Assembly (NCBI GenBank): GCA_902491345.1
Contig: CABUHI010000002.1
Coordinates: 1-64,000 of the forward strand
DNA: 64,000 bases
Reading direction: 5' to 3'
Origin: an uncultured Collinsella sp.
GTDB lineage: Bacteria; Actinomycetota; Coriobacteriia; Coriobacteriales; Coriobacteriaceae
Both the position numbers and the translations under genes were made by a program. Of the stretch, positions 33,379-42,081 are shown piece by piece (position 1 is the first letter of the stretch; every line of letters begins with the position of its first letter). Below the pieces are notes generated by a model that worked only from the letters and a program-made list of their open reading frames with translations, had not been told where the DNA came from and ran no database searches.

Positions 33379-36269
33379 CGGCGTCGCTCGTGGCGTGCAC
33401 GCCACAGCTGCAAATAATGACCGATCTGCGCCGACTCGATACGCTGGTAGGAAGTCGTGGGCAGCGACGTCAAGAACTTCTTACCGTAGCCCTTTGTCAC
33501 CAAGCGCGGATCTGCCAAGATGAGCACGCCGCAATCAGTCGACGAGCGGATGAGACGGCCGGCGGCCTGCTTGACTTCGAGCACCGCCTCGGGCAGCGAG
33601 TAGCGCGCCCAAGCGCGGTCCTCGCGCAGGTTGCGCTCACACGAAAGAGGATCCGTGGGGCTCGAGAACGGCAACTTGGGGATAATGACGCAACGCAGTG
33701 TCTCGCCGCTGGCGTCAAAGCCCTCCCAAAAGGCCTTGAGCGCAAAGAGCGATGAGGTCGGCTCGTTGATAAACCGATCGCGCAGGCGACGCGGGGACGA
33801 GTTGCGCTGTTGGCAATTGAGCTCCAGGCCCGCTCGCGCCAATTTGGGCTCGACACGGGCATACAGGTCCTCCATGTCGCGCCTGTTAGTGAAGAGCGTG
33901 AGCACCGATCCACCCATGGCGAGATGGGCATCGACCAGCACGCACTCGAGCGCCGAGAGATAGCGCTCACGATCGCGCGGATCGGGAATGTCCCCCGCCA
34001 CGACCACGGCCATATTCGAGTCAAAGTCATAGCTCGAATCCAGGTGTAGCGATGAGGATGTCGACGCACCGATGCGATCGAGGCCGACGGCATGGTTGAA
34101 ATGCTCAAAGCTCTTAGACACCGTCATGGTCGCCGAAGCGAAGATGGCTGTGTGCACCTCGGGCAGCCACTCGTTCGCCAAGGCCTCGCCGATGTCGATG
34201 CGCTCGGCGGTCATAGACTCCCCGCCCGCTCGCAGCCGGCGGTTAACCTGCAGTGAGTACACATAGTGCTCATCCGTACCCTCAATGATGAGCTTGAGAT
34301 TCTCGACCAACTCGTGCAGACGGCGTGAAATGTCGCCCAGGTCGACGACGACCTCGGGCTTATCGGCAGCGACAGCTTGCACCAGCGCGTCTACGCTTTT
34401 ATCCGCCTGGTCCAGTGCATCAATTGCGGTATAGGCCGACTGCAAAAAATCGTGCCAGTCATCCGACTCGCGCAGCTCGGGGCCAATCCACAGATTCGCG
34501 TTGTCATAGCCCCCGCGGGCACGGCGGCCAAGCTCGCGCACGCCATCGAACACATCGGCAATCGCCATGCTCGCGCGGGCAACCGTCGACGTTGCTTTGG
34601 CGGTGAGTCCCAGGTAGAGCGTGGAGCCCTCGGAAGTGGCCAGGTCACGGGAAACCTGACTCAGCGCGCCGGCACTCGACCCACCCAAGCGCTCAAACAG
34701 CACGCGCGACTCATCTGCCGAAACCACGCGCGCCCATTGGCGACGAGCCTCGCGCTCGATGGAATGGGCCTCGTCGACCACCCAGTGACGAATCGGAGGC
34801 AAAATCCTTCCCTCGGCGGCCACGTTGCGGAACAGCAGGGAATGGTTGGTGACCACCACGTCGGCATGTGCCGCACGGCGGCGCGCCCCGTGGACCAGGC
34901 ATTTGTCAGGGAAGAACGGACACAGACGACGAGCACACTCGCGCGAAGCCGTCGTAAAGTCGGGACGGTTGACGCTGCGCCAGCGAATGCCGAGTGAATC
35001 GAGGTCGCCATCGGCAGATTGGCACACATACGCCATGATCACCGCAACCGCCGTGAGCGTGTCAGCAGGATCGCGCTTGGTGGTGATCTCAATCTGACTA
35101 CGGCTCATGCGCTCGAGCTTGCGCAGACACGGATAGTGGTCATAGCCCTTGAGCGCACAAAATGACAGGCCCCCGTCCAGCTGTTCGGCGAGCTTTGGCA
35201 GCTCATGGTACATAAGCTGGTCGGCAAGATTATTCGATTTGGTCGCGATGCCGACGGTAATGTTGTTTCGGCGGGCGGCCTCGGCGAAGGGCACGAGATA
35301 GGCCATCGACTTACCGACGCCCGTGCCCGCCTCGATCACGCGATGGGTACCCGTGACCAGCGCATCGCGCACCTCAACCGCCATCGCGATCTGCTCGTCG
35401 CGCGGCTCATAGGTGGGATACATGCGATTGACCAGGCCGCCGGGGGCGTAATCTGCCTCGATCTCTTCACGGCTCGGCATCTTAAGGACCGACAGCTCGT
35501 CCGCATCAACGCGATCGTCTGCGCGATCGGCCTTGAGCACGTCGGCGCGAGCGGCGCTGAGCGAAAATATCGAACCTGGATTCTGGCCAGCCAAAAAGGA
35601 AAAAATGGGGCGATAGGACCAAGGCACGTCCGCGTGCATGTCCGCCATGCGCGCCATAAGGCCCGAAGGCAGGTCGGTAAGTGCGACCAACAGCACGCGC
35701 CACACACCGCACAGGGCATCAACGTCGGCGTTCGCGCGATGCGACACCGAATCGCACCCAAACAAGTCAGCCATAAAGGACAGTTTGTGCGATATCAGGC
35801 GCGGAAGCGCAATGCGCGACAGCGCCAGCGAATCGATCCAGATATCACTCACGTTGACGCCGCCCTTGACCGATTCGATGAACGACCGGTCAAACGTGGC
35901 GTTATGCGCGATAACAGGACAGCCGCCCACGAAGTCGGCGAGCGCCGCGACGGCCTCGACGGCCGACGGGGCATCTGCCACATCGGCGTTCGTAATGCTC
36001 GTGAGCTCGGTAATCTCTACAGGGATCAGCTGCTTGGGATGCACGAACGTATCAAAGCGGTCAATGATCTCGCGGCCCGAAAGGCGGGCCGCGGAAATCT
36101 CAATTAACTCGTTGTCCTGCACCGAAAGACCCGTGGTCTCGGTATCGAGGACGATTACGTCCTCCTCGATGAGGCCAAACGATTGCGTCTTAGCGCGCTC
36201 GGCGAGCGTAGCATAAGAATCGATGACAAACTGCGGCGTTCCAGGAGATACGGCGTCCTCGATTAGCAT
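33375..36269 (-). CDS. dinG: DinG-type helicase with DEDDh exonuclease domain
   Basis: This is a 964-residue fusion. Residues about 35-200 form a DEDDh 3'-5' exonuclease (VLDTETTG, AHNATFD, HRANADVDA). The rest is an XPD/DinG-type superfamily 2 helicase with Walker A EAGTGVGKS, iron-sulfur-type Cys residues (YPCL and CARRLCPFFPDKC), DEAH box VVDEAHS and the C-terminal QAAGRLIRS motif. It resembles the exonuclease-fused DinG of Bacillota but keeps the candidate Fe-S Cys residues. It probably acts in DNA repair. The ATG overlaps the end of ddl by 7 bp, implying coupled translation; a longer frame upstream is not needed. Confidence 0.9.
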   Translation of the reverse strand: MLIEDAVSPGTPQFVIDSYATLAERAKTQSFGLIEEDVIVLDTETTGLSVQDNELIEISAARLSGREIIDRFDTFVHPKQLIPVEITELTSITNADVADAPSAVEAVAALADFVGGCPVIAHNATFDRSFIESVKGGVNVSDIWIDSLALSRIALPRLISHKLSFMADLFGCDSVSHRANADVDALCGVWRVLLVALTDLPSGLMARMADMHADVPWSYRPIFSFLAGQNPGSIFSLSAARADVLKADRADDRVDADELSVLKMPSREEIEADYAPGGLVNRMYPTYEPRDEQIAMAVEVRDALVTGTHRVIEAGTGVGKSMAYLVPFAEAARRNNITVGIATKSNNLADQLMYHELPKLAEQLDGGLSFCALKGYDHYPCLRKLERMSRSQIEITTKRDPADTLTAVAVIMAYVCQSADGDLDSLGIRWRSVNRPDFTTASRECARRLCPFFPDKCLVHGARRRAAHADVVVTNHSLLFRNVAAEGRILPPIRHWVVDEAHSIEREARRQWARVVSADESRVLFERLGGSSAGALSQVSRDLATSEGSTLYLGLTAKATSTVARASMAIADVFDGVRELGRRARGGYDNANLWIGPELRESDDWHDFLQSAYTAIDALDQADKSVDALVQAVAADKPEVVVDLGDISRRLHELVENLKLIIEGTDEHYVYSLQVNRRLRAGGESMTAERIDIGEALANEWLPEVHTAIFASATMTVSKSFEHFNHAVGLDRIGASTSSSLHLDSSYDFDSNMAVVVAGDIPDPRDRERYLSALECVLVDAHLAMGGSVLTLFTNRRDMEDLYARVEPKLARAGLELNCQQRNSSPRRLRDRFINEPTSSLFALKAFWEGFDASGETLRCVIIPKLPFSSPTDPLSCERNLREDRAWARYSLPEAVLEVKQAAGRLIRSSTDCGVLILADPRLVTKGYGKKFLTSLPTTSYQRIESAQIGHYLQLWRARHERRR

Positions 36270-37228
36270 GCAACGCCCGCCCGGCGGAGACCCATACGGA
36301 TCAGGCTGTCGCACACCTGCGGGAACGTCATGTCGTCGGTATGGCGAATCTCATCGGGATACAGCGACGTATCGGTCATGCCGGGAATGGTGTTGGTCTC
36401 GAGAATGACAGGGCCGTCCTCGCTCACGATAAAATCGCTGCGCGAAACGCCCAGACAGCCGAGAGCCTTATGGGCCGCACAGGCAAGTTCCTGGGCACGC
36501 GCATAGTTTTCGGGCGAAATCTGCGCCGGAATGCGGTGGATGTCTGTGGGGTCGACGTACTTCACATCCAGGTCGTAGAACTCGCAGTCCTCAGGCTTGC
36601 GAATCTCCACAATCGGCAGCGCGCGCACGTCGTCCTCGCCGTACACGCCCACAGTGATCTCGGTTCCCTCGATGCACTTTTCGACCAGCACTTTATCGCC
36701 GTACTCAAAAGCCTTGGCGATTGCCGCCGGCAGCTCTGAGGGCTCGTGAACGAGCGAAATGCCGTAGCTGGAGCCGTTGACGGCGGGCTTTACAAAGCAC
36801 CGCTCGCCACAAATCTCGACGATACGATCGATATCGACCTCGTCGCCCGCCTCAAGCGCCAGGCCGGGGGCAATGGGGATGCCCGCCCTGGCATACAGAA
36901 GTTTTGAAACCTCTTTATCGGCGCCACATGCGCTGGCGAGCACGCCTGACGCCGTGTAGGGAATACCCAGCGTCTCCATGGCCCCCTGCATGGCGCCATC
37001 CTCACCGCCGGCGCCGTGCATGGCGATAAATGCCACGTCGAAGCCACCGGTCGCCATAGTCACCATAAAGTCATCGGCGGCGGCGTCGAGCAGCTCCACC
37101 GAGGTGTAGCCGGCCTCCTTCAGTGCCACCACGACATTCTTTCCCGAATTGAGCGAAATCTCGCGTTCGGCGGAATGGCCGCCCGCCAAGACCGCTACGT
37201 GCATGTTCTCTAGGCTTTTACCCGGCAT
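36263..37228 (-). CDS. ddl: D-alanine--D-alanine ligase
   Basis: Ddl makes D-Ala-D-Ala from two D-Ala and ATP for peptidoglycan. The 321-residue product has the GGHSAEREISLNSG N-terminus, a MHGAGGEDGAMQG segment, ATP-grasp lysine FVKPAVNGSS and the C-terminal metal/substrate motif ILETNTIPGMTDTSLYPDE. Tyr in SSYGIS suggests a Ddl for D-Ala and not a D-lactate ligase. AGGAGGAG lies 7 nt before the ATG. It overlaps the dinG start and diverges from rlmN. Confidence 0.95.
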   Translation of the reverse strand: MPGKSLENMHVAVLAGGHSAEREISLNSGKNVVVALKEAGYTSVELLDAAADDFMVTMATGGFDVAFIAMHGAGGEDGAMQGAMETLGIPYTASGVLASACGADKEVSKLLYARAGIPIAPGLALEAGDEVDIDRIVEICGERCFVKPAVNGSSYGISLVHEPSELPAAIAKAFEYGDKVLVEKCIEGTEITVGVYGEDDVRALPIVEIRKPEDCEFYDLDVKYVDPTDIHRIPAQISPENYARAQELACAAHKALGCLGVSRSDFIVSEDGPVILETNTIPGMTDTSLYPDEIRHTDDMTFPQVCDSLIRMGLRRAGVAC

Positions 37229-37313
37229 GGGCAGACTCCTCCTCTATAATTCCTGCAGCTGATACCATATTGTAGCGATACCCTCTACGTTTCCCCAAAA
37301 TCGAAAGGCTTCC

Positions 37314-38366
37314 ATGAATCCCAGGACTAAATCTCAAGACATTCGCGACTTGAGCCAAAACGATATTCGCGAACTTGTCGCCGAACTCGGTCAACCCGCT
37401 TTTCGCGCGAAGCAGCTCATCGAATGGGTTTTTGAGAAGAACGTTTGTTCGTTTGATGACATGACCAACCTTCCCAAGGCCTTCCGCGAGCAGCTGAAGG
37501 AGGCGTTTGCCTTCGATACGCCGACCGAGCTCACCAAACAGGTGTCTAAGGATGGCTCTCGTAAGTATCTGCTTGAGTACCACGACGGCATTTCCGTCGA
37601 GACCGTAGGCATGCCCCGTCGCAACAAGCTCTCCGTTTGCGTATCCACCCAGGCCGGCTGTGGCATGGGTTGCGCTTTTTGCGCCACCGGCCTGAACGGC
37701 CTCAAGCGCTCGCTGACCGCTCAGGAGATCGTTGACCAGGTACTCCACGTTTCCAACGACTTTGGTGAGCGCGCGACGAGCGTCGTGTTCATGGGCCAGG
37801 GTGAGCCTTTCGCCAACTACGACGAGGTCCTCAAGGCGCTGCGCATCCTTAACGATCCCGACGGTATCGGTATTGGAGCCCGTCACCTCACCGTCTCTAC
37901 CAGCGGCGTTATTCCCGGTATTCGCAAATTTGCCGACATCCCCGAGCAGTTCACGCTTGCTGTTTCCCTGCATTCCGCCATCCAGTCGACGCGCAATAAG
38001 CTCATGCCCGGTGTTAAGAAGTACACGCTGCTACGCCTTCACGAGGCGCTTCAGCTCTACACCGAGAAGACGGGCCGCCGCCCGACATACGAATACGCCA
38101 TGATCGAGGGCGTCAATGACACAAACCCCGAGATGCAGGCGCTCTGCGACTTCTGCGAGGGCACGCTGTGCCACGTCAACCTGATCCAGCTCAACGATAT
38201 CGAAGGCAGTCCTCTCAAGCCGTCGCCGATTCATAAGGTTGAAGACCTTCAGCGTCGTCTTGAGTCCCGTGGTATTGAAACCACGATCCGTAACTCTCGC
38301 GGCAACGATATCGACGCTGCTTGCGGCCAGCTCAAGCAGCGCTTCAAGGTTCAGAAGAACGCGTAG
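37314..38366 (+). CDS. rlmN: 23S rRNA m2A2503 / tRNA m2A37 methyltransferase
   Basis: This 350-residue radical SAM enzyme has the cluster motif CGMGCAFCATG and methylates C2 of adenine 2503 in 23S rRNA and A37 in tRNAs. Other family marks are GFMGQGE-like VFMGQGEPFANYD, the SLHSA segment and the MIEGVND region. A Cys near the C-terminus (DAACGQL) matches the catalytic methyl-carrying Cys, whose loss would point to a different family. It lacks any sign of the Cfr resistance variant that I can see, but the two families are alike. Confidence 0.94.
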   Translation: MNPRTKSQDIRDLSQNDIRELVAELGQPAFRAKQLIEWVFEKNVCSFDDMTNLPKAFREQLKEAFAFDTPTELTKQVSKDGSRKYLLEYHDGISVETVGMPRRNKLSVCVSTQAGCGMGCAFCATGLNGLKRSLTAQEIVDQVLHVSNDFGERATSVVFMGQGEPFANYDEVLKALRILNDPDGIGIGARHLTVSTSGVIPGIRKFADIPEQFTLAVSLHSAIQSTRNKLMPGVKKYTLLRLHEALQLYTEKTGRRPTYEYAMIEGVNDTNPEMQALCDFCEGTLCHVNLIQLNDIEGSPLKPSPIHKVEDLQRRLESRGIETTIRNSRGNDIDAACGQLKQRFKVQKNA

Positions 38367-38382
38367 GGGAGACCAACCTAAA

Positions 38383-38398
38383 CGTTTCACGTGAAGCA
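38383..38398. promoter_or_regulatory. Near-parS site after rlmN
   Basis: CGTTTCACGTGAAGCA matches the 16-bp parS consensus TGTTTCACGTGAAACA at 14 positions. It lies 17 bp past the rlmN stop, about 2.1 kb from the three perfect sites. Confidence 0.55.
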
Positions 38399-38401
38399 TC
38401 G

Positions 38402-38440
38402 AACGGCCCCGGTTGCCTAATTGCAACCGGGTCCGTTTCA
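38402..38440 (+). terminator. rlmN terminator
   Basis: AACGG and CCCGGTTGC pair with GCAACCGGG and CCGTT around a 6-nt loop, followed by a short T-tract. It lies immediately after the near-parS site. Confidence 0.65.
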
Positions 38441-38493
38441 TATCTATCATTAATCTGTATGGCGCAGTTGTTCAACACTTTTTCGCAAGAAAT

Positions 38494-38536
38494 AAGGGGT
38501 CCCCGTTCTGGCGTTCAGAGAAGGACCCCTTTCAAT
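38494..38536 (-). terminator. Terminator of parAB unit
   Basis: AAGGGGTCC pairs with GGACCCCTT around a 20-nt loop; T-containing tracts follow on both strands. It lies downstream of the small gene at the end of the rsmG-parA-parB unit. Confidence 0.55.
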
Positions 38537-38550
38537 AAAGGCTAGTAATT

Positions 38551-38564
38551 GTTAGGTACCTAAA
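38551..38564. repeat. Palindrome TTAGGTACCTAA, copy 1
   Basis: A 12-bp perfect palindrome (14 bp including flanking G and A) lies at the 3' edge of the small gene after parB. The identical 14-mer occurs at 42052-42065 upstream of the jag start. No protein is known to me to bind it. Confidence 0.5.
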
Positions 38565-38814
38565 AGCCTACATTTTCCCATTGATGATTAACCCAATCTT
38601 GATTAATCTTAGGATTCTTAGTTACCTGAGCTGTACGCATAGCGACATCCTCAGTCATAACATCCATTTTCTTTTTGGACGTATCGACGATATCTTGCGC
38701 TCCGCGAAGCAGACGACCACGCAATTCATCGTCTGTTGCGATCTTAAATCCCGCAAACGCACCAACCGCTACAGTTGCAGCCAAAGCAAGAGCAGTCAGA
38801 ACTTTATACTTCAT
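38560..38814 (-). CDS. Small signal-anchored protein coupled to parB
   Basis: This 84-residue protein has an N-terminal hydrophobic segment (YKVLTALALAATVAVGAFAGF) and a charged, helical remainder reminiscent of YtxH-type proteins. The family is not certain. GGGAG lies 6 nt before the ATG, and its start overlaps the 3' end of parB by 11 bp, so it is translated with the segregation genes. A role at the membrane side of chromosome segregation is only a suggestion from position. Confidence 0.7.
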   Translation of the reverse strand: MKYKVLTALALAATVAVGAFAGFKIATDDELRGRLLRGAQDIVDTSKKKMDVMTEDVAMRTAQVTKNPKINQDWVNHQWENVGF

Positions 38815-39709
38815 CCTGATCTCCCTGGTCAAATTGAATCATCTCGCCAAGAATGCGAGACAGCTCTTCCTCATCCTTAAACTCGATCTCGATCTTATTC
38901 TTGCCGCGCGAGCTCTTGACGCGAACGTTCGTGTTAAACACCTGACGCAGAACGCGTGCAGCTTTCTTAAAAGACTGAGGCGTTGCAGGGCGAGGTGTTT
39001 TAGGCGTCTCTCCGGCAGAAAACAGTGGAGCAAGATTTTCTGTCGCACGGACAGACAAACCCTCTGCAACAACTTTCTCTGCAAGTTTAATGCGCGCATC
39101 TTCATACGGAACAGCAAGAATTGCACGAGCATGACCAGCAGTCAGCTTGCCGTCGAATATCATGTGCTGAACTACCTCTGGAAGATCAAGCAAGCGCAAC
39201 GAATTGGTGATTGCAGAGCGAGACTTGCTGACAGCCTTTGACAAGGCTTCTTGAGTCATACCGCTTGAATCGATGAGTTGTCGATATCCCTTAGCCTCTT
39301 CGACGGGGTTGAGGTCAGAGCGCTGAAGGTTTTCAATCAGCGCGAGTGCAAGCATCTCCTCATCATCAACGTCCTTAATGATGACGGGGAGCTCTTCAAG
39401 GCCAGCAAGCTTTGAAGCCTGATAACGGCGTTCACCCGCAATAATCTCATAGCCGTTACCATGCTTGCGCACAAGAAGCGGCTGCAGAACGCCGTGCTCC
39501 TGGATTGACTCACTCAACTCGCGAAGCTCGGTCTCGTTGAAATGAATTCGTGGCTGGTTTGGGTTCGGAACGATGTCTTCGATTGGAAGTTTAGTTTCCG
39601 AAGCGGCATTTGATGCTGACGCTGCAGATCCGCCAGTCTCATATTCAGCTTCCGAAACCAGTGCATTGAGTCCACGACCCAAGCCGCCGCGCTTCTTAGG
39701 ACTAGGCAC
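38804..39709 (-). CDS. parB: Chromosome-partitioning protein ParB
   Basis: ParB is the CTP-dependent clamp that loads at parS and spreads on DNA. The 301-residue protein shows the N-terminal KRGGLGRGLNAL, the ParB/Srx CTPase region (PNPNQPR, GVLQPLLVRK, IIAGERRYQA) and the helix-turn-helix region SGMTQEALSKAVSKSRSAITNSLRLL. A C-terminal dimerisation tail follows. Perfect parS sites lie about 850 bp upstream. It starts with GTG and overlaps parA by 8 bp. Confidence 0.96.
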   Translation of the reverse strand: MPSPKKRGGLGRGLNALVSEAEYETGGSAASASNAASETKLPIEDIVPNPNQPRIHFNETELRELSESIQEHGVLQPLLVRKHGNGYEIIAGERRYQASKLAGLEELPVIIKDVDDEEMLALALIENLQRSDLNPVEEAKGYRQLIDSSGMTQEALSKAVSKSRSAITNSLRLLDLPEVVQHMIFDGKLTAGHARAILAVPYEDARIKLAEKVVAEGLSVRATENLAPLFSAGETPKTPRPATPQSFKKAARVLRQVFNTNVRVKSSRGKNKIEIEFKDEEELSRILGEMIQFDQGDQDEV

Positions 39710-40502
39710 GCTTAATCACCTCTTTAGCAAGGTTCATATACGCCTTTGCGCCCTTATTCTGCGGCGCATAGGTAATTACAGGCTCACCGAACGAGGGCGC
39801 TTCTGAAATTTTAACTGTACGTGGAATCAAGGTCTTGAATGCCTTGTCGCCAAAATACGATTGAACCTCTTCCACAACCTGGTTCGAAAGCGATGTACGC
39901 GAATCGTACATAGTCATGAGCACGCCATAAGTATCAAGGCTCTTATTAAGGCGTGTTTTAACCATCTTCATCGATTCAAGCAGCTTTGTAACACCTTCAA
40001 GTGCGTAATATTCACACTGAATAGGAATCAAAACACTGTCCGCTGCTGTTAACGCATTGATGGTCAGCAAACCAAGCGATGGCGGGCAATCGATGAATAT
40101 AAAATCAAACTCATCCTGAACAGGCTCAAGCAGATCCTTTAAGCGAGTCTCACGGGCAATCGCACTGACAAGTTCGATTTCCGCACCCGCAAGCTGGATA
40201 GTTGCCGGGATTACAAATACCTTATTGCAATTTGTATCAAGAACGAGCGATTCCGCCGGAACATCGTTCAGCAATGCATCATAGATGCAGTGATCGAGTT
40301 CTTCTTTTTCGATTCCAAAACCACTCGTACTATTACCCTGCGGGTCAAAATCGACAATTAACGTCTTTCGGCCCAGTTCACCCAACGCTGCTGCAAGATT
40401 TACAGCCGTGGTGGACTTACCTACGCCGCCTTTTTGGTTGATGATAGCAATGACACGCGTGTCTTTTGCGCTCTTAGAACGCTTAACGTCACGAAATCCC
40501 AC
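39702..40502 (-). CDS. parA: Chromosome-partitioning ATPase ParA (Soj)
   Basis: This 266-residue ATPase has the deviant Walker A motif KGGVGKSTT, Walker A' VDFDPQGNSTSG and Walker B FIFIDCPPSLG. ParA binds DNA nonspecifically and moves ParB-parS complexes; Soj also influences DnaA. AGGAGG lies 4 nt before the GTG start. parS sites lie directly upstream, so ParB could affect its transcription. Confidence 0.96.
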   Translation of the reverse strand: MGFRDVKRSKSAKDTRVIAIINQKGGVGKSTTAVNLAAALGELGRKTLIVDFDPQGNSTSGFGIEKEELDHCIYDALLNDVPAESLVLDTNCNKVFVIPATIQLAGAEIELVSAIARETRLKDLLEPVQDEFDFIFIDCPPSLGLLTINALTAADSVLIPIQCEYYALEGVTKLLESMKMVKTRLNKSLDTYGVLMTMYDSRTSLSNQVVEEVQSYFGDKAFKTLIPRTVKISEAPSFGEPVITYAPQNKGAKAYMNLAKEVIKRA

Positions 40503-40540
40503 GGTCCCTCCTGGTGTATTTAAAGCTGTTGAATGGAGGA

Positions 40541-40556
40541 TGTTTCACGTGAAACA
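40541..40556. promoter_or_regulatory. parS site 1 (perfect)
   Basis: A perfect 16-bp match to the TGTTTCACGTGAAACA parS consensus, 39 bp upstream of the parA start codon in the parA-rsmG gap. Confidence 0.92.
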
Positions 40557-40570
40557 ATCCGATTCGACAT

Positions 40571-40604
40571 CGATTGTTATGTTTCACGTGAAACATAACA
40601 ATCG
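40571..40604. promoter_or_regulatory. parS site 2 within a 34-bp palindrome
   Basis: A perfect parS (40580-40595) lies at the centre of a larger perfect palindrome whose arms begin CGATTGTTA. The extension beyond parS is 9 bp on each side and is absent from the other two copies. Confidence 0.92.
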
Positions 40605-40617
40605 ACACTATCCATTA

Positions 40618-40633
40618 TGTTTCACGTGAAACA
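40618..40633. promoter_or_regulatory. parS site 3 (perfect)
   Basis: The third perfect 16-bp parS match, ending just before the stop codon of rsmG. Confidence 0.92.
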
Positions 40634-40634
40634 T

Positions 40635-41372
40635 CTAGGCAAGCGGATTCTTTTTTGCCATGCCATTAGCACGAGGAAGAGAAACCGAGGCATGACGAGT
40701 CTTTTTAAGGATAATAAATTCACGGTGACCCAGACCATTCGGCAAATCAAGGTCGTCCGTCATAAGCGTGGTAAAGCCGCATATCTTTGCAGCAGCAATA
40801 CCAGATTGAAGTTCTTCATCAGATGGATTCCCCTTCGTAATAACAAAGAGACCACCATCTTTTAGAAAAGGAGAAGCATATTCAACGAGAACCGGTAATG
40901 GTGCGAGCGCACGGGCGGTCACAACTGCAAATTGCTTCTTATGGGATCGAGCATATTCCTCAAGACGATCGTGAACGGCATAAGCATGCTTGAGTCCAAG
41001 CGCACTAACGAAGGAGTTAACAGCATCTACTTTCTTGCCAACGGAATCGATATAGGTAGCCTTTCGCCCACTTGCAAGAGTCAACGGAATACCTGGAAAT
41101 CCAGCACCGGTACCCATATCAAGCAAAGCACCTTCAGGAGCTTTATCAATATAGGGCAGCAAAACAAGTGAGTCCAGAATATGAAGGACGGCCGCATCAT
41201 CAACATTCAGGATGCGCGTTAGATTGGTAGTCTTATTGGCCTCCAGAACAAGATCAAGATGCTTGATACAGACACGAAGGCTCTCGTCGGAGACCTTCAA
41301 AGAATAGTCTTTGCGATACGAAATAAGACGGCCCAGCATTTGGCTTGCCTGCCCATCAGTTAAAACAAACAA
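40635..41372 (-). CDS. rsmG: 16S rRNA m7G527 methyltransferase RsmG
   Basis: RsmG (GidB) methylates G527 of 16S rRNA at N7; loss gives low-level streptomycin resistance. The SAM-binding motif LLDMGTGAGFPGIPL and the later VTARALAPLPVL segment identify it. I choose a TTG start at 41372 because AAGGAG lies 5 nt before it; the frame is open further upstream to 41441 but no ribosome-binding site supports that. The product would have 245 residues, normal for the family. It lies in the usual jag-rsmG-parA-parB order. Confidence 0.93.
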   Translation of the reverse strand: MFVLTDGQASQMLGRLISYRKDYSLKVSDESLRVCIKHLDLVLEANKTTNLTRILNVDDAAVLHILDSLVLLPYIDKAPEGALLDMGTGAGFPGIPLTLASGRKATYIDSVGKKVDAVNSFVSALGLKHAYAVHDRLEEYARSHKKQFAVVTARALAPLPVLVEYASPFLKDGGLFVITKGNPSDEELQSGIAAAKICGFTTLMTDDLDLPNGLGHREFIILKKTRHASVSLPRANGMAKKNPLA

Positions 41373-41417
41373 GACGACTCCTTTCTGACAAAAATCAGTG
41401 TATCGAGAACTTTTGAC

Positions 41418-41449
41418 AAAAAAAGGGGACGTGGAAACCACGTCCCCTT
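41418..41449 (-). terminator. Terminator of rnpA-jag unit
   Basis: AAGGGGACGTGG pairs perfectly over 12 bp with CCACGTCCCCTT around AAA, followed by seven T residues on the minus strand. It isolates rsmG-parAB from the upstream genes. Confidence 0.88.
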
Positions 41450-41467
41450 AGCATAGACTCGAGAAGA

Positions 41468-42037
41468 TTATCGAGCAACAATCACAACATGGCGATCGGG
41501 GTCAGAGCCCTCAGAATGCGTGTCGACAGCATCGTTACCACGAAGGGCAATATGAACCAGTCGACGTTCGTAGGCATTCATAGGCGGCAAGGAAACACTT
41601 TTATGAGTGCGAATAGCGCGCTCGGCAGCGGACTGGGCCATAGAAGCAACCTTGTCCTGTCGACGGCTCTTATAACCTTCGACGTCGACGACGACCGGAT
41701 ACCTAAAGCCAAGCTTGCGACTCACCAACAGGGAGAACATAACTTGAAGAGCATCGAGGGTACGACCATGACGGCCAATGAGAACAGCAAGATCAGGAGC
41801 AGTTACGTCCAGGATCAACTCGCCCTCGTCACCCTCATACTCATCGATGGGTGAGTTCGCCGCATCGAAGTGCGAAAGGATGGAACGCAGAATGGAAATA
41901 GCCACATCGGCAATGGTGTCGAGCTCCTCATCGGTCAGCTCTTCACCAGCCTTGTAACGCTGTGCAATCTCGGGATAATCGCCCGCGACCCGCGGGGCAA
42001 CCTCCTCAAGCATATCCTCGACGATCTCTTCAGACAT
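41468..42037 (-). CDS. jag: Jag/KhpB RNA-binding protein (KH and R3H domains)
   Basis: The 189-residue protein has a KH domain (VLIGRHGRTLDALQ) and an R3H domain (KSVSLPPMNAYERRLVHIAL). The separate Jag_N domain of firmicute homologues is not evident; an acidic helical N-terminus takes its place. KhpB homologues bind RNA and affect cell-wall growth. GGAG lies 6 nt before the ATG at 42037; a TTG four codons earlier is less likely. It follows yidC as in most bacteria. Confidence 0.93.
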   Translation of the reverse strand: MSEEIVEDMLEEVAPRVAGDYPEIAQRYKAGEELTDEELDTIADVAISILRSILSHFDAANSPIDEYEGDEGELILDVTAPDLAVLIGRHGRTLDALQVMFSLLVSRKLGFRYPVVVDVEGYKSRRQDKVASMAQSAAERAIRTHKSVSLPPMNAYERRLVHIALRGNDAVDTHSEGSDPDRHVVIVAR

Positions 42038-42051
42038 AACGAACTCCAAAA

Positions 42052-42065
42052 GTTAGGTACCTAAA
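42052..42065. repeat. Palindrome TTAGGTACCTAA, copy 2
   Basis: The 14-bp sequence is identical to 38551-38564. It lies between yidC and jag, 15 bp upstream of the jag start codon. Confidence 0.5.
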
Positions 42066-42081
42066 TAAGAATACTATCCCA

